The notes under the pieces: generated by a model | What the model was told of the DNA's origin: nothing | The model's database searches: none | What the model saw: only the letters and a program-made list of their open reading frames with translations | Source: G965218495 sp965218495 | GTDB lineage: Bacteria; Bacteroidota; Rhodothermia; Rhodothermales; Bin80 | Direction of reading: 5' to 3' | Length of the DNA stretch: 64,000 bases | Assembly: GCA_965218495.1 (NCBI GenBank) | Contig: OZ244626.1 | Coordinates: 1,736,001-1,800,000 of the forward strand | Shown here: positions 63,752 to 64,000 of the stretch, one piece after another | Position numbering within the stretch: position 1 is the first letter of the stretch | Layout of the letters: the number at the start of each line of letters is the position of its first letter | Made by a program: the position numbers and the translations under genes

Positions 63752-64000
63752 ATGGCGACGAATGAATCTGACAGGCTGCGGCACCAGATCGAGGAGCTGC
63801 AGGGACACATCACCAAGTTGAGCCGTGCCTTCGTGCGCATCAGCGCGAACCTTGGTATCGACTCTATCCTGAAGGAGATTGTCGACAGCGCCCGCGACCT
63901 GACCGGCGCGCGCTTCAGCTTTATCATGACCGTCGACGAGGAATGCCGGCCCAGGCGCTTCGTCGGCTCACCCATCACGGCGGGCGAGTACCGGCAAATG
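63752..64000 (+). CDS. GAF-domain sensor protein, N-terminal part
   Basis: 83 codons up to the window edge. ATG at 63752 with AGGAAAAG seven or more bases upstream. A short coiled-coil-like start (ESDRLRHQIEELQGHITKLS) leads into a GAF domain (FVRISANLGIDSILKEIVDS, ARDLTGARFSFIMTVDE). Such an opening is common in GAF sensor histidine kinases and in GAF-linked cyclases or LuxR-type regulators; the output domain is outside the window. Confidence 0.7.
   Translation, partial: MATNESDRLRHQIEELQGHITKLSRAFVRISANLGIDSILKEIVDSARDLTGARFSFIMTVDEECRPRRFVGSPITAGEYRQM

Noticed and set aside
1..64000. tRNA and rRNA genes
   Set aside because: No cloverleaf with a GGTTCRAATCC-type arm or rRNA-like segment was found by eye on either strand; a covariance scan would be needed to be certain.

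Overview
The window (about 57-58% G+C by eye) looks like a chromosomal piece of a Bacteroidota/Rhodothermota-type bacterium. The reasons are a beta-propeller protein with a FlgD-like/type IX-style C-terminal domain, a TonB-dependent receptor paired with a DUF4249-like lipoprotein, a zinc-finger-less TopA tail, a SUF operon with a SufS-SufE fusion, and one promoter that fits the Bacteroidota TTTG/TAnnTTTG pattern. No rRNA, tRNA or CRISPR array was recognised. The exact taxon cannot be fixed from the sequence alone.

Housekeeping blocks. 0-7.2 kb: propeller protein, ribH, PHP phosphoesterase (minus strand), a YbhN-type flippase-like membrane protein and a GT87-like membrane glycosyltransferase. 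8-10.5 kb: an exported small protein, an outer-membrane barrel and a DUF547 protein. 11.5-18.7 kb: topA diverging from ppdK, followed by an asparagine-synthetase-like enzyme. 39-55 kb: glutaryl-CoA dehydrogenase, a NurA nuclease with a HAS-barrel-like partner, hemW, two tandem DUF192 lipoproteins, an A-type Fe-S carrier, sufB-C-D-SE-T, a TonB receptor with its lipoprotein, and a cold-shock protein. 57-63.5 kb: a 2005-residue transglutaminase-like/DUF4011/SF1 helicase/endonuclease/DUF3320 protein. The window ends inside a GAF-domain gene.

Accessory island, 18.1-39.2 kb. A compact four-gene group (19.1-23.0 kb) encodes an unknown 199-residue protein, a QueC-like PP-loop enzyme, an HTH-ImmA/IrrE protein and a PIN-like protein. 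The first three genes overlap. It has a strong sigma70-type promoter whose -35 overlaps a palindrome, and it lies between two 311-bp direct copies of the 3' part of the asparagine-synthetase-like gene. I consider it the best candidate for a little-described defence or toxin-antitoxin-like system. After it come a broken IS4-type element with an intact 18-bp inverted repeat and a decayed ISNCY transposase inside it, a decayed plasmid-type mobilisation region (mobC, relaxase with several frameshifts) with a PIN toxin-antitoxin pair, and a second, intact IS4-type transposase fused to a DUF4338 (DruA-like) domain.

From 34.0 to 39.1 kb there is a three-level nest. A catalytically dead IS256-type gene is split by an insertion sequence with inverted repeats and a CTAG target duplication. 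The transposase gene of that insertion sequence is itself split by a 668-bp group II intron that encodes no protein. Removing each insertion restores an exact reading frame. The dead gene overlaps an intact IS256-type transposase by four bases.

Elsewhere (5-8, 10.5-11.5, 32.6-34 and 55-57.3 kb) the sequence is a graveyard of IS21-, IS3- and IS1595-like fragments and a subtilase-LRR pseudogene. The density of broken elements suggests relaxed selection, but nothing here shows a host-associated lifestyle directly.
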